From contig NZ_JAEVLT010000004.1 of NCBI RefSeq assembly GCF_024494385.1, forward strand, positions 62,001 to 126,000: a stretch of 64,000 nucleotides of DNA, given 5' to 3'. Below the pieces are notes generated by a model that made no database searches, was not told where the DNA came from, and saw only the letters and a program-made list of their open reading frames with translations. How positions within the stretch are numbered: position 1 is the first letter of the stretch; every line of letters begins with the position of its first letter. This document shows positions 43,399-51,331 of the stretch, one piece after another. The DNA is from Bacillus sp. EB600 (GTDB lineage Bacteria > Bacillota > Bacilli > Bacillales > Cytobacillaceae). The position numbers and the translations under genes were made by a program.

Positions 43399-43970
43399 GA
43401 CGGACAAAAAACGGTCTCTCACTGGGAAAGCTGTCCTTCATAACCTCGATGACGGACAAAAAACGGCCTCTCACTGGCAAAACTGTCCTTCATAACCTTG
43501 ATGACGGACAAAAACCGGTCTCTCACTGGCAAAGCTGTCCGTCATGACCTCGATGACGGACAAAAAACGGTCTCTCACTGGCAAAACTGTCCTTCATAAC
43601 CTCGATGACGGACAAAAAACGGTCTCTCACTGGCAAAGCTGTCCGTCATAACCTCGATGACGGACAAAAAACGGTCTCTCACTGGCAAAGCTGTCCTTCA
43701 TAACCTCGATGATGGACAAAAAACGGTCTCTCCTTGGCAAAACTGTCCTTCATAACCTCGATGACGGACAAAAAACGGTCTCTCCTTGGCAAAACTGTCC
43801 TTCATAACCTTGATGATGGACAAAAAACGGTCTCTCACTGGCAAAACTGTCCTTCATAACCTCGATGATGGACAAAAAACGGTCTCTCACTGGCAAAACT
43901 GTCCGTCATAACCTTGATGATGGACAAAATCAAGTCTCCAATTATCGTAACTGTCCGTAAGAGCCGGCAA
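43399..43970. repeat. Tandem array of a 52-bp unit, 10 near-perfect copies plus decayed edges
   Basis: Units start at 43399, 43451, 43503, 43555, 43607, 43659, 43711, 43763, 43815, 43867 and (degenerate) 43919, exactly 52 bp apart. Each begins GACGGACAAAAAACGGTCTC and ends near CATAACCTCGAT; only a few sites vary. A further decayed unit extends to about 44022. In several units ATGACGGACA faces TGTCCGTCAT, a perfect 10-bp inverted repeat, so each unit can form a hairpin. 52 is not a multiple of three, so it does not encode a repeat protein. There are no unique spacers, so it is not CRISPR. Confidence 0.93.
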
Positions 43971-44098
43971 GACGAACAAATTCCACCACCAAAATCAGAA
44001 AACTGTCCGTATCCCGTTTATGATTAAATGAATTGTTTAAGTTATCAACAATGAACGTTAACAACGCCCTTTTATTAAATAATGAATAAAACGGCAAT

Positions 44099-44998
44099 TT
44101 ACAAAAGCCCATCCATCAATTTTATTAATTCAACAATCTCCGGCTTGCTGACTTGGGCATCAGCACCAACTGTTTGCCCTTTATGGCGGAGATCGTCTGT
44201 GATCAGCGAAGAGAAAATAATGACTGGTACCTTTGAAAGTAACGGATTCTGTTTTATTTGTTTTGTCAAAAACAGCCCGTCCATTACCGGCATTTCAATA
44301 TCGGTAATAACGAGGTCGACAACTTTATTTATATCGCCATCATCTTTAATCGCATCTTCTAAATAATCTAAGGCATCCTTTCCATTTTCAAAGAAATCTA
44401 TTTTTTGAAAGCCAGCTTCCATTAATGTATCTGATATCAATTTTCTTAATAATGCTGAATCCTCAGCAACGACGATCCGATAACTTGACCGGTCTTTGTT
44501 CTCAATTTCTTTTAAGCGGTCATGATTGATTCCTGTCGCTGGATTAATATCAACTAAGATCTTTTCAAAGTCGAGCAGGAGAATCATTCCATCTTCTCTG
44601 CGGACGACCCCAATGATTTGATTTTCTGCATTTTGATATAAATTTGTCGGCTTCTCAATTTGCTCCCATGAAATACGATTAATTTTATCCACACCGTGGA
44701 CATGGAAAACAACTTTTTGCTTATTAAATTCAGAAACAATTAATTTATCATGGGCAGGATTGTCAGAATCCGGGTATCCCAATACTCTTGCCATATTTAT
44801 GACAGGAAGGATCTCACCTCTAATTTCCATAATCCCTTCAATATTTCGATGGGCATGAGGAATTGTCACAATTGGCGCAGGATTAATAATTTCCCTAACC
44901 TTAATCACATTGATTCCAAATCGGTTAGTAGCGACCATAAATTCAACAATTTCAAGTTCATTCGTACCGCTTTCAAGTAAGACCCCTTTTTCTTCCAT
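44099..44998 (-). CDS. cheV: Chemotaxis coupling/adaptation protein CheV
   Basis: A 299-residue fusion of an N-terminal CheW-like domain (ELEIVEFMVATNRFGINVIKVREI) with a C-terminal response-regulator receiver (YRIVVAEDSALLRKLISDTL). The phosphorylated Asp is in VDLVITDIEMPVMDGL. CheV couples receptors to CheA and, when phosphorylated, damps signalling in Bacillus. The ATG at 44998 has TTGGAGG seven bases before it and fits the B. subtilis length; a TTG at 45016 is less likely. A SigD-type promoter lies upstream, as expected for a motility gene. Confidence 0.93.
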   Translation of the reverse strand: MEEKGVLLESGTNELEIVEFMVATNRFGINVIKVREIINPAPIVTIPHAHRNIEGIMEIRGEILPVINMARVLGYPDSDNPAHDKLIVSEFNKQKVVFHVHGVDKINRISWEQIEKPTNLYQNAENQIIGVVRREDGMILLLDFEKILVDINPATGINHDRLKEIENKDRSSYRIVVAEDSALLRKLISDTLMEAGFQKIDFFENGKDALDYLEDAIKDDGDINKVVDLVITDIEMPVMDGLFLTKQIKQNPLLSKVPVIIFSSLITDDLRHKGQTVGADAQVSKPEIVELIKLMDGLL

Positions 44999-45058
44999 AA
45001 TGCTAACCTCCAACACTTTTTAAGATTTAAATTATTAACTCATTTTTAGAATAAAATA

Positions 45059-45116
45059 TCTACTTCTCCTCAATAGGTATTTCGGATTAAACGATTAGAT
45101 TTTTAAGTATTTTTCT
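45059..45116. repeat. Direct repeat, copy A (cheV promoter segment)
   Basis: About 57 bases (TCTACTTCTCCTCAATAGGT and onward) matching copy B at 45769-45825 at roughly four bases in five, same orientation. Copy A contains the intact cheV SigD promoter. Confidence 0.7.
45079..45105 (-). promoter_or_regulatory. SigD-type promoter of cheV
   Basis: On the minus strand TAAA, 15 bases, then TCCGAAAT, close to the Bacillus motility consensus TAAA-N15-GCCGATAT. It lies about 80 bases before the cheV ATG. Confidence 0.7.
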
Positions 45117-45261
45117 ATCAGGGACAAATTCATCAAGCGATATAAACTAATATTCACTTTAGAATGACTCCTAGTTTAAACATTCAATTCACTGCTTTTA
45201 TAGTATTTGTTAATTTATATTATAGAAAATTTATGCGGTGAATCATGAAGGAAAGTGAATA

Positions 45262-45292
45262 AATAAAAAGCTGTCGAAGGTTTTTCGACAGC
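45262..45292 (-). terminator. Terminator of the riboswitch-sinI unit
   Basis: On the minus strand GCTGTCGAA and TTCGACAGC form a perfect 9-bp stem with a five-base loop, followed by TTTTTATTT. It closes a short transcript holding only the riboswitch and the SinI-like gene. Confidence 0.9.
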
Positions 45293-45317
45293 CTGTAGGC
45301 CATACTATGGTCTCAAA

Positions 45318-45431
45318 TTATTTATTAAGAAAATCTCTTATTTCATCAACTGATATTCCCAGCTCTAGAGCTTCCTTAATAAGTTCCACCCATTCATTAT
45401 CTAATTCATTTTCACTAGTTAAAGCAATCAC
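45318..45431 (-). CDS. SinI-family anti-repressor peptide (37 residues)
   Basis: A 37-residue ORF starting MIALTSENELDNEWVELIKE and ending ISVDEIRDFLNK. The ELDxEWVELIxEA..xxISxxEIRxFL pattern is the SinI core: two helices that bind SinR-type repressors and pull them off DNA, relieving biofilm-matrix genes. It lacks the C-terminal tail of B. subtilis SinI. The GTG start has AGGAGG seven bases before it, part of a hairpin controlled by the upstream c-di-GMP riboswitch. No sinR gene is adjacent. Cellular target is inferred from family. Confidence 0.85.
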   Translation of the reverse strand: MIALTSENELDNEWVELIKEALELGISVDEIRDFLNK

Positions 45432-45441
45432 AACATATCCT

Positions 45442-45467
45442 CCTAAAATCTCTTATACAATTTTAGG
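45442..45467 (-). promoter_or_regulatory. SD-sequestering hairpin (riboswitch expression platform)
   Basis: On the minus strand CCTAAAAT and ATTTTAGG are perfectly complementary; the second arm includes the first AGG of the AGGAGG ribosome site. The CCT of the first arm is also the 3' strand of riboswitch stem P1 (TTGCCT pairs with AGGCAA), so the two structures exclude each other. Ligand binding should free the ribosome site. Confidence 0.65.
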
Positions 45468-45538
45468 CAACTCAGCCATCATAGTTTAAAACCTTAGACC
45501 TGTAGCTTTGCGTCCCATTCTTTCAAAAGGTTTGCCTT
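45463..45538 (-). promoter_or_regulatory. Cyclic di-GMP-I riboswitch (GEMM-I)
   Basis: The minus strand carries the GEMM-I core in order: GGCAAACC, TTTTGAAAGAATGGGACGC (with GAAA tetraloop), AAAGCTACAGGTCTAAGG (tetraloop receptor region), ATGATGGCTGAGTTGCC. P1 pairs AGGCAA with TTGCCT. All family landmarks are present and spaced as in known class I c-di-GMP aptamers. It lies directly before the SinI-like gene. A weak -10 (TAAAAT, plus 45570-45575) would start the transcript just ahead of the aptamer. Confidence 0.95.
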
Positions 45539-45846
45539 TAACTAATTAAAGGATTAAACTCATAGGTCAATTTTACCATAGTTTCCCAATAATTAAATAA
45601 ATATAATTCTAAATAGTTCGACACTTAATGACATATATGAATTGTAGGGACAAAATTAGGAAGTTCCGCTATCAAACAAAGTGGATAAACTAGAACACAA
45701 AAAATATGTCGTAGTACGATAATAGCGTGTCTTTTACTCATATTGCGAAAGATGTTAATTTTTATTAGTCTACTTCTCCACAATAGTTATTTCAGATTAA
45801 ATGATAGAATCTTTAAGTGCTTTTTTAGGAAAAAACGAGGTTGTTA
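45539..45846. other. Region between riboswitch and ykuE leader
   Basis: Holds copy B of the cheV-promoter repeat (45769-45825) and AT-rich sequence. No other gene, RNA or clear promoter was recognised. Confidence 0.4.
45769..45825. repeat. Direct repeat, copy B (decayed SigD promoter segment)
   Basis: Matches 45059-45116. Its SigD -10 has changed from TCCGAAAT to TCTGAAAT while the TAAA (plus 45812-45815) and 15-base spacer remain. If still active it would read toward the riboswitch-sinI unit about 250 bases away. Confidence 0.65.
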
Positions 45847-45933
45847 GTGTCAATACAGGAAAATCTGCAGGAAATAGCGAATTTGTTTGGTGTAGCAGAG
45901 TTTTCAATCAATATAATCAAACTATTTAAATAG
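45847..45933 (+). CDS. Possible 28-residue leader peptide or gene remnant
   Basis: GTG start with GAGG six bases before it. The product begins MSIQENLQEIANLFGVAEFS, and its stop codon (TAGAGG) forms the start of the ykuE ribosome site. It could be a translationally coupled leader or a broken helix-turn-helix gene. No family is recognised. Confidence 0.3.
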   Translation: MSIQENLQEIANLFGVAEFSINIIKLFK

Positions 45934-45942
45934 AGGTAATCA

Positions 45943-46809
45943 ATGACTAAAATGATAATGAATCAAAAACCGATCAATCGTCGTTCTTTTTTAAAAAAGA
46001 CAGGAAAAATTTATTTGGGGCTAATTGCTGCCGGAATGCTCACGGGTACCTACTCCTACAAGATAGAAAGATTTTGTTATCAAATAAAAGAGGTTCGGTT
46101 AAAGGTTAGCAACCTGCCAAGTGCTTTTAAAGATTGGAAAATCGTCCAATTCAGTGATATTCACTTAGGATTCCACTACGGAGTTGAGGATTTAAATCCT
46201 GTTATCAAAATGATTAACAGTTTAATGCCAGATATTATTTTCTTTACAGGTGATCTCATTCAGATTGGCAATAACAATCCGGAGGTCTCCATTCCGTTAC
46301 TCCAAGAATTGAAAACACAAAGGGGAGGAAAATGGGCCATCATTGGAAACCATGATTTTTATACAAAGGATCAAATCACACAAGTCTTCGAAAGCGCACA
46401 GTTTAAAATGCTCAAAAACTCTCATGATTTTATCGAATATAACCAGCAGAAGCTTTATATTGCTGGCATTGATGATGTCATGTATGGTGAGCCAAATATC
46501 GGAAAAGCAGTCGAAGGTCTCAGGGATGATGATTGTGTATTGTTACTTGCTCACGAACCTGATATAGCGGATGAAAGCAGTAACTACCCAATTAGCGCCC
46601 AATTTTCGGGGCACTCACATGGGGGTCAAGTGCGACTCCCTTTATATGGGCCGATTATCAGACAAGTATTAGCGAAGAAATATACTGATGGCCTCTATCA
46701 CGTTGGGGAAAATAACATGCCTTTGTACGTTAACCGGGGAATTGGCACTACCAACTTAGCTATTCGCTTTTTGTGCAGGCCAGAAATCACAGTGTTTCAT
46801 TTATCATGA
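45943..46809 (+). CDS. ykuE: Tat-exported metallophosphoesterase YkuE
   Basis: A 288-residue calcineurin-like phosphoesterase. The N-terminus has a twin-arginine signal, RRSFLKKTGKIYLGLIAAG, as in B. subtilis YkuE, a known Tat substrate. Metal-site motifs follow in order: FSDIHLG, FTGDLIQ, GNHD, HEPD and SGHSHGGQ. It is expected to be folded with metal in the cytoplasm and then sent to the cell wall. Substrate is not established. GAGG lies before the ATG. Confidence 0.88.
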   Translation: MTKMIMNQKPINRRSFLKKTGKIYLGLIAAGMLTGTYSYKIERFCYQIKEVRLKVSNLPSAFKDWKIVQFSDIHLGFHYGVEDLNPVIKMINSLMPDIIFFTGDLIQIGNNNPEVSIPLLQELKTQRGGKWAIIGNHDFYTKDQITQVFESAQFKMLKNSHDFIEYNQQKLYIAGIDDVMYGEPNIGKAVEGLRDDDCVLLLAHEPDIADESSNYPISAQFSGHSHGGQVRLPLYGPIIRQVLAKKYTDGLYHVGENNMPLYVNRGIGTTNLAIRFLCRPEITVFHLS

Positions 46810-46827
46810 TGTAGTAAAAGTTCCTTC

Positions 46828-46869
46828 ATTAAAAATGCACCTAGTCTGTGAGACAGGTGCATTTTTAAT
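46828..46869. terminator. Bidirectional terminator between ykuE and the RiPP-like operon
   Basis: Perfect 15-bp stem ATTAAAAATGCACCT with its complement. It terminates ykuE and the converging nucleotidyltransferase gene, whose stop lies in the stem. Confidence 0.9.
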
Positions 46870-47947
46870 GGAGGAAAATGGCCTTAACCATACTGGCTAC
46901 CCTCTTTTTATATAACAGCAAATACATGGCAAAGCCTCTAGAATCATTTTCCACCTGTGATGATAATTCATATTTAGATGGCCAAATCCAGTTTCCCACT
47001 TCAATAAAACTGTGTTTAATAGAATCAAAACTAAAAAATTGATAATCAAGAAAATCGACATATTGCTTTAAGCCTTTAACAGGACGGTATTCCCAAAGAT
47101 TTCTTTTCTTTTTAATTGGAAGTCTCAACGTATTATTTAAGTGCGGAAACACCTGATAGACAATCGATAATGTTCGAATCATTCTTTTTAGCGTCTGGTG
47201 ATCAGCAGCAAGTGCAAAGATCACTTGATAATCAAGCACTAAACTGTATTTGTTTATGACTTGAATAATATCTAAAAAGTATCTCATCAAATCTAAATTA
47301 TGCCGCCAGCCATGCAGACAGATCATGTAAAAGGTATGGTTGGGGGACAGTTCCTTAATATGTGAAAAGTGACCAACTGGCTTTGCCTGATCCCATAGGT
47401 CATTGATATCAAAGCTAGATGTGTTTTCTTTAACAATACTCCAATGCAATTCCACGACTAATGGTACTTCTGATTGAGGTAATGCTTTGCTATAACTGCA
47501 ATGGAAATGCCCAGGTATCATCTCCTCTTCGATGGTAAAGCCTAATGAGTTAGTTAAATGAATGGCTTTTGCAAGATCCTGGTCTCTTATTAGTAAATCG
47601 ATATCTGTAGAAACCCTGGCACCGATATGGCCAAAGAATTCTTCTGCAAAATAAACACCTTTCAGTGCAATGACATCAATCTTATTACCTTCAAACAATT
47701 TTAAAATCTGATCGGTTTGATTTTTAATAAAAAGGTTTTGATATAGCCCCTTTTCATAGCTTTCTTTTAGCAAATCCTGAAAAAAGGAAGGTGTTTGTTT
47801 GAGCCGGTCCTGCTGCTTTAGTAGAAAATAAACCTGAGATTCGACGCCATCATGCTCTATATCCTGGAGGGATTTATGATAAAAGTTTACGTCATCAGGC
47901 AGCGGTGTCTGTGAATCATAGATAGCTCTAATTAACTCAATACTCAT
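46865..47947 (-). CDS. Nucleotidyltransferase family protein (NTP_transf_5)
   Basis: A 360-residue nucleotidyltransferase-fold protein. The active-site pattern is KIDVIALKGVYFAEEFFG followed by ARVSTDIDLLIRD, where the D-x-D binds Mg-NTP. A helical C-terminal half follows. Members occur in lasso-peptide loci of Bacillales (as in the paeninodin cluster), where their role is not fully defined. The ATG at 47947 (GGGAGGAC upstream at eight bases) is chosen over a GTG at 47953. It is the last gene of the kinase-RRE-peptidase-exporter operon. Confidence 0.82.
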   Translation of the reverse strand: MSIELIRAIYDSQTPLPDDVNFYHKSLQDIEHDGVESQVYFLLKQQDRLKQTPSFFQDLLKESYEKGLYQNLFIKNQTDQILKLFEGNKIDVIALKGVYFAEEFFGHIGARVSTDIDLLIRDQDLAKAIHLTNSLGFTIEEEMIPGHFHCSYSKALPQSEVPLVVELHWSIVKENTSSFDINDLWDQAKPVGHFSHIKELSPNHTFYMICLHGWRHNLDLMRYFLDIIQVINKYSLVLDYQVIFALAADHQTLKRMIRTLSIVYQVFPHLNNTLRLPIKKKRNLWEYRPVKGLKQYVDFLDYQFFSFDSIKHSFIEVGNWIWPSKYELSSQVENDSRGFAMYLLLYKKRVASMVKAIFLH

Positions 47948-47965
47948 AGCCACGTCCTCCCTTCA

Positions 47966-49771
47966 CTATTTTGAAACAACCGCTATAGGTCTCGCTTTTT
48001 TAGGATTAAAGGATGTTTCATTGAGATTCTGATATAAACCTCTTTGCCTGATTAACTCCTCATGTGTTCCCTGTTGCACAATACTTCCTTGATCCATCAC
48101 CATGATGTGGTCTGCATTTTGGATCGTTGTTAACCGATGAGCAATAACGATCGTCGTTCTGCCTTTCATTAATTCATCGAGCGCTTCTTTCACATAGTAT
48201 TCCGTTTCGCCATCTAAGGCAGATGTTGCTTCATCCAATAATAGGATCGGGGCATCCTTTAAAATAGCCCGGGCAATTGCCATCCTTTGTTTTTGACCGC
48301 CGGATAACTTCATTCCATTTTCACCAATCTCCGTGTCGTATCCTTTTGGCAGTGAAAGAATGAAATCATGAATCTCCGCACTGATCGCCGCTTCGACCAT
48401 TTCTTTCTCCGTTACATTCGGGCGGGCAATCAATAGGTTTTCTCGTACAGTCCCCGCAAATAGGAACGTTTCCTGGGGAACATGGGCAATCGAACTCCTT
48501 AATGCTGAAGCTGAAAGCTCTTGAATCGGTTTACCAGCAACTAGAATATTGCCTGATTGCGGCCGATAGAATCCCTGCAATAAATTAAACAGGGTACTCT
48601 TCCCGGCCCCGCTTGGTCCGACAAGTGCTGTTACTTTCCCGGCGGGTATTTCTAAATGAAGGTTTTCAAACACAGGTTTATTTTTTACATAGTTAAAAGA
48701 AATGTTTTGAAACTCAATGGCTCCCGAAACATGCGCTGAATGCGTAAAGGAAGGAAGCTCTTTGAAATCGGCTGGTTTTTCCAATACATCTAGAACTCTC
48801 TCAAGTGCGGCAACGGATCGTTGAAACCCGGCCCAAACACTGGCCATTCCCGTGATCGGATAAAATAAATGATTAACCAAGTTAAGAAAGGTTAACAATG
48901 CTCCAACGGTTAGGATTCCTTTTGAAACGAAAAGAGCCCCAACAGATAGATTAATAATGAAAGTAATCGACCCAATAATCTGACCGCCCGTATTATACCA
49001 GCTCTGAAGCTTCGCATTTTCTAATTCCAATTGCAGTAATTCTTGATTTTGTTTTACGTACTTTTTATATTGAAGTTTTTCAAGTGTAAAAGAGCGAATA
49101 ACGTTAAAGCCATGAAAAGTCTCATTTAAGAGACTATTAATATTTCCAATTAAATGGTGAATCAATCTACTATTTTTCCGAAGTAATAAGCCAAATACAA
49201 CCCCAGACAATGCCGCAATCGGTGCAATGATAAGACTTAGCAAACATAAAGTTAGATTAATATGAACTAAATATACAAATACTACAATATAAATAACCGG
49301 CAATCTGATCAGACTAAGGAGGCTGCTTCCAATCAGTCCGTCCACTCCATGGATGTCATTGGAAAAGTAAGACATTAATTCTCCGGAGCGAAAATTTGCT
49401 GCATCTCCTGCCGGCAGTCTTAATACATGGTGAAAAAAATAATTTTTCAGATCCATTTTTACCCCATTCGTCGCTATCAGATTAAAGTAAGTATAAGCAA
49501 CACTTGATGCAATACTCATGAGAATGAGCAATCCACCATAAGGGATGAATGATAAAATCTGTTGGTAGCCACCATGAATAGCGGTATCAGTAATCTCACC
49601 ATAGAACTTCGCAAAGGCGATGGTTAAGTAGATATCCAATCCTAACAGCATTAGGATAACGATATAGGCCTTCCAGCGCTTCAAGATAAACGGCAGCACA
49701 AAAGAAAAGGTCTTGCGAATATCCTTCATATTAAAATATTGTTTTATGAGCGATTCAATCCGATCTTTCAT
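47966..49771 (-). CDS. ABC exporter of the RiPP-like cassette
   Basis: A 601-residue half-transporter: six membrane helices (about 30-310), then an ATPase with Walker A GPSGAGKSTLF, signature LSGGQKQRMAIARA and Walker B ILLLDEATSALD. There is no N-terminal C39 peptidase domain, so leader removal must be done by another protein, perhaps the S26-type peptidase next to it. As a homodimer it would export the mature peptide and give immunity. GGAGTG precedes the ATG. Confidence 0.87.
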   Translation of the reverse strand: MKDRIESLIKQYFNMKDIRKTFSFVLPFILKRWKAYIVILMLLGLDIYLTIAFAKFYGEITDTAIHGGYQQILSFIPYGGLLILMSIASSVAYTYFNLIATNGVKMDLKNYFFHHVLRLPAGDAANFRSGELMSYFSNDIHGVDGLIGSSLLSLIRLPVIYIVVFVYLVHINLTLCLLSLIIAPIAALSGVVFGLLLRKNSRLIHHLIGNINSLLNETFHGFNVIRSFTLEKLQYKKYVKQNQELLQLELENAKLQSWYNTGGQIIGSITFIINLSVGALFVSKGILTVGALLTFLNLVNHLFYPITGMASVWAGFQRSVAALERVLDVLEKPADFKELPSFTHSAHVSGAIEFQNISFNYVKNKPVFENLHLEIPAGKVTALVGPSGAGKSTLFNLLQGFYRPQSGNILVAGKPIQELSASALRSSIAHVPQETFLFAGTVRENLLIARPNVTEKEMVEAAISAEIHDFILSLPKGYDTEIGENGMKLSGGQKQRMAIARAILKDAPILLLDEATSALDGETEYYVKEALDELMKGRTTIVIAHRLTTIQNADHIMVMDQGSIVQQGTHEELIRQRGLYQNLNETSFNPKKARPIAVVSK

Positions 49772-49790
49772 GTGGACACTCCATATTGGA

Positions 49791-50246
49791 TCAAAATTGT
49801 AGATTCATTTTTCGATTTAAATGTTTTCTTAGTATACCTGATAGAACAGGAAACGAAAGGATCATGCTCCCCCAAAAATGAGCAATAAAGTGATCTGCTT
49901 CAATTTTTAGCCGGTGTTTTTGCACACTAACAAGTTTCCCGAGAATCTGTTCTTCTTCAATCGGTTGATCTAAACCGAGGTTCGTATCTCCCTTTAAATA
50001 ATAGAACGTTTGATTTTGTTCTTTTTTGATCCCGACAAATCGATGGGCAATTAATTGACTTTCTAGTGAACAAAATAAGATGACATCACCTTTTTTCACT
50101 AAAGAAGGTGCAAAAGGAACAAATTGACAAATGTTTCCTTGCTGAATCAAAGGAAACATGCTATTTCCGGACGCCGGCAGCTCTAACCATCCATCCTTCT
50201 TAATCCTATTTTTAAGAAAGGTAAAGGTCAGAGCATCAATCAACAT
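49791..50246 (-). CDS. S24/S26 (signal-peptidase-like) peptidase
   Basis: A 151-residue protein of the signal peptidase I/LexA peptidase superfamily. LPASGNSMFPLIQQGNICQF holds the catalytic Ser (GxSM), and KKGDVILFCS.LIAHRFVGI is the second conserved block, although the usual lysine-containing segment is changed. YYLKGDTNLGLDQPI matches box E (KGDN-like). No N-terminal membrane helix is evident. It may cleave the precursor leader. Its ATG overlaps the RRE gene by 11 bases. Confidence 0.75.
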   Translation of the reverse strand: MLIDALTFTFLKNRIKKDGWLELPASGNSMFPLIQQGNICQFVPFAPSLVKKGDVILFCSLESQLIAHRFVGIKKEQNQTFYYLKGDTNLGLDQPIEEEQILGKLVSVQKHRLKIEADHFIAHFWGSMILSFPVLSGILRKHLNRKMNLQF

Positions 50247-50511
50247 ATTGAATCAGCCCGCACTCTACAAGATTGGCTAAAAAGTCTTCTATATCTTCTT
50301 TGATCTGCTCCTTGTTTTCATGTGCTGAAAATTTTTCCACCAACGATTGTATAAGCGTGTCAGCGGTCTGAACTTCGTTTAGTAATGACCAGCAATGACC
50401 GCCAACATCATTTAACTTGGTAATCGTATAATGATCGGTATTCAAGATAATCCATTCTCCATCAAGTTCAGACGCTTCAACATTTCCTTTTTGAATATAT
50501 TGTTTCATCAT
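50236..50511 (-). CDS. PqqD-like RiPP recognition element (lasso B1-type)
   Basis: A 91-residue PqqD-fold protein: EWIILNTDHYTITKLNDVGG at the first strands and a helical C-terminus (EDIEDFLANLVECGLIQY). These RRE domains bind the leader of a precursor peptide; in lasso systems B1 recognises YxxP leaders. ATG at 50511 overlaps the kinase stop (ATGA). The leader motif YQRP in the 51378-51629 peptide is the likely partner. Confidence 0.85.
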   Translation of the reverse strand: MMKQYIQKGNVEASELDGEWIILNTDHYTITKLNDVGGHCWSLLNEVQTADTLIQSLVEKFSAHENKEQIKEDIEDFLANLVECGLIQYVD

Positions 50512-51293
50512 GATATTAACTCCCAAAATGTATTATTTTTTTGAAAATGGAGTTCATAAACAGGCACCTGTTTCACCAACATGGTCATTAATTTTAATAT
50601 TGTTCTAGTTTCTTCTTGACTATGCGGCCAAAAAAACACTTTATCCATTAAATGAAGAAGTGCATCGGATTTTCCAATCTTGATTCGTTTATTTTGCAAT
50701 GCCTGATAAAGAATTTGGACACTCGCCAATTCGACATTCCCTTCGAATTGATCCGCTTCAAGCTCGCTACGGAATGGAGAGTTAAATACGGTTATCCCCT
50801 CTGGTGTAATTTTTACCAGCGCCGCCTCATCGGAAAGAAGTTCCCTCGGGTACGAAAGTTTTGCAGCAGTTGATTTACCGGCACCAGAGTGCCCGGAAAA
50901 AATATGTGCCTTTCCTTTTTCGATTGCACACGAAGAATGGATTAGCAGCCCCCAATGATGATGGACAATAAAAGAACTGTATAAGTTTGTAAGTGCGTGT
51001 TTTAAGGCTAGTTGATCGTAAACGGACATCTTCGCAGTTTGGTAATCTGTATCAACCTCAATGAGATAATCCGCTCTACGGTATATAAGTTTGTCTGATT
51101 GTTTGACGATTTCCACTTCATAATCCTTAAAGGGAATGCCGTAGCCATCTTCAATATTGATGACTAGATCGGGTTGCTGTTCTTCAGTACCTGTATAGGA
51201 AAAGTAATTTTTTGCAAAGAAATTATCTAGATCTTTTGATTTACAAATGATTTGAATGAAGTGGTCGCCAATTTTTGTTGTTATTTCTTTCAT
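50508..51293 (-). CDS. HPr-kinase-like (HprK-related) peptide kinase
   Basis: A 261-residue protein related to the catalytic domain of HPr kinase. Walker A is in FSGHSGAGKSTAA (residues 133-141), followed by LLSDEAALVKI at the HprK acidic motif. The N-terminal 110 residues are a separate beta domain. PadeK, a homologue in the paeninodin lasso locus, phosphorylates the C-terminal Ser of the precursor. Here the precursor ends in PTVN and its internal Ser and Thr residues are other possible targets. AGGAGG precedes the ATG. Confidence 0.8.
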   Translation of the reverse strand: MKEITTKIGDHFIQIICKSKDLDNFFAKNYFSYTGTEEQQPDLVINIEDGYGIPFKDYEVEIVKQSDKLIYRRADYLIEVDTDYQTAKMSVYDQLALKHALTNLYSSFIVHHHWGLLIHSSCAIEKGKAHIFSGHSGAGKSTAAKLSYPRELLSDEAALVKITPEGITVFNSPFRSELEADQFEGNVELASVQILYQALQNKRIKIGKSDALLHLMDKVFFWPHSQEETRTILKLMTMLVKQVPVYELHFQKNNTFWELIS

Positions 51294-51331
51294 ATTGGCC
51301 TCCTAAGAAAATATGAGTGAATTTTGTAGAA

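Noticed and set aside
43265-43480. Minus-strand 71-codon ORF in the tandem repeats
   Set aside because: It is open by chance inside the repeats; the 52-bp period breaks frame and no ribosome site is present.
43399-43970. CRISPR array
   Set aside because: The whole 52-bp unit is repeated with no unique spacers, and there are no cas genes.
45307-45489. Plus-strand 60-codon ORF over the SinI and riboswitch region
   Set aside because: It is the antisense shadow of the riboswitch platform and sinI-like gene and has no ribosome site.
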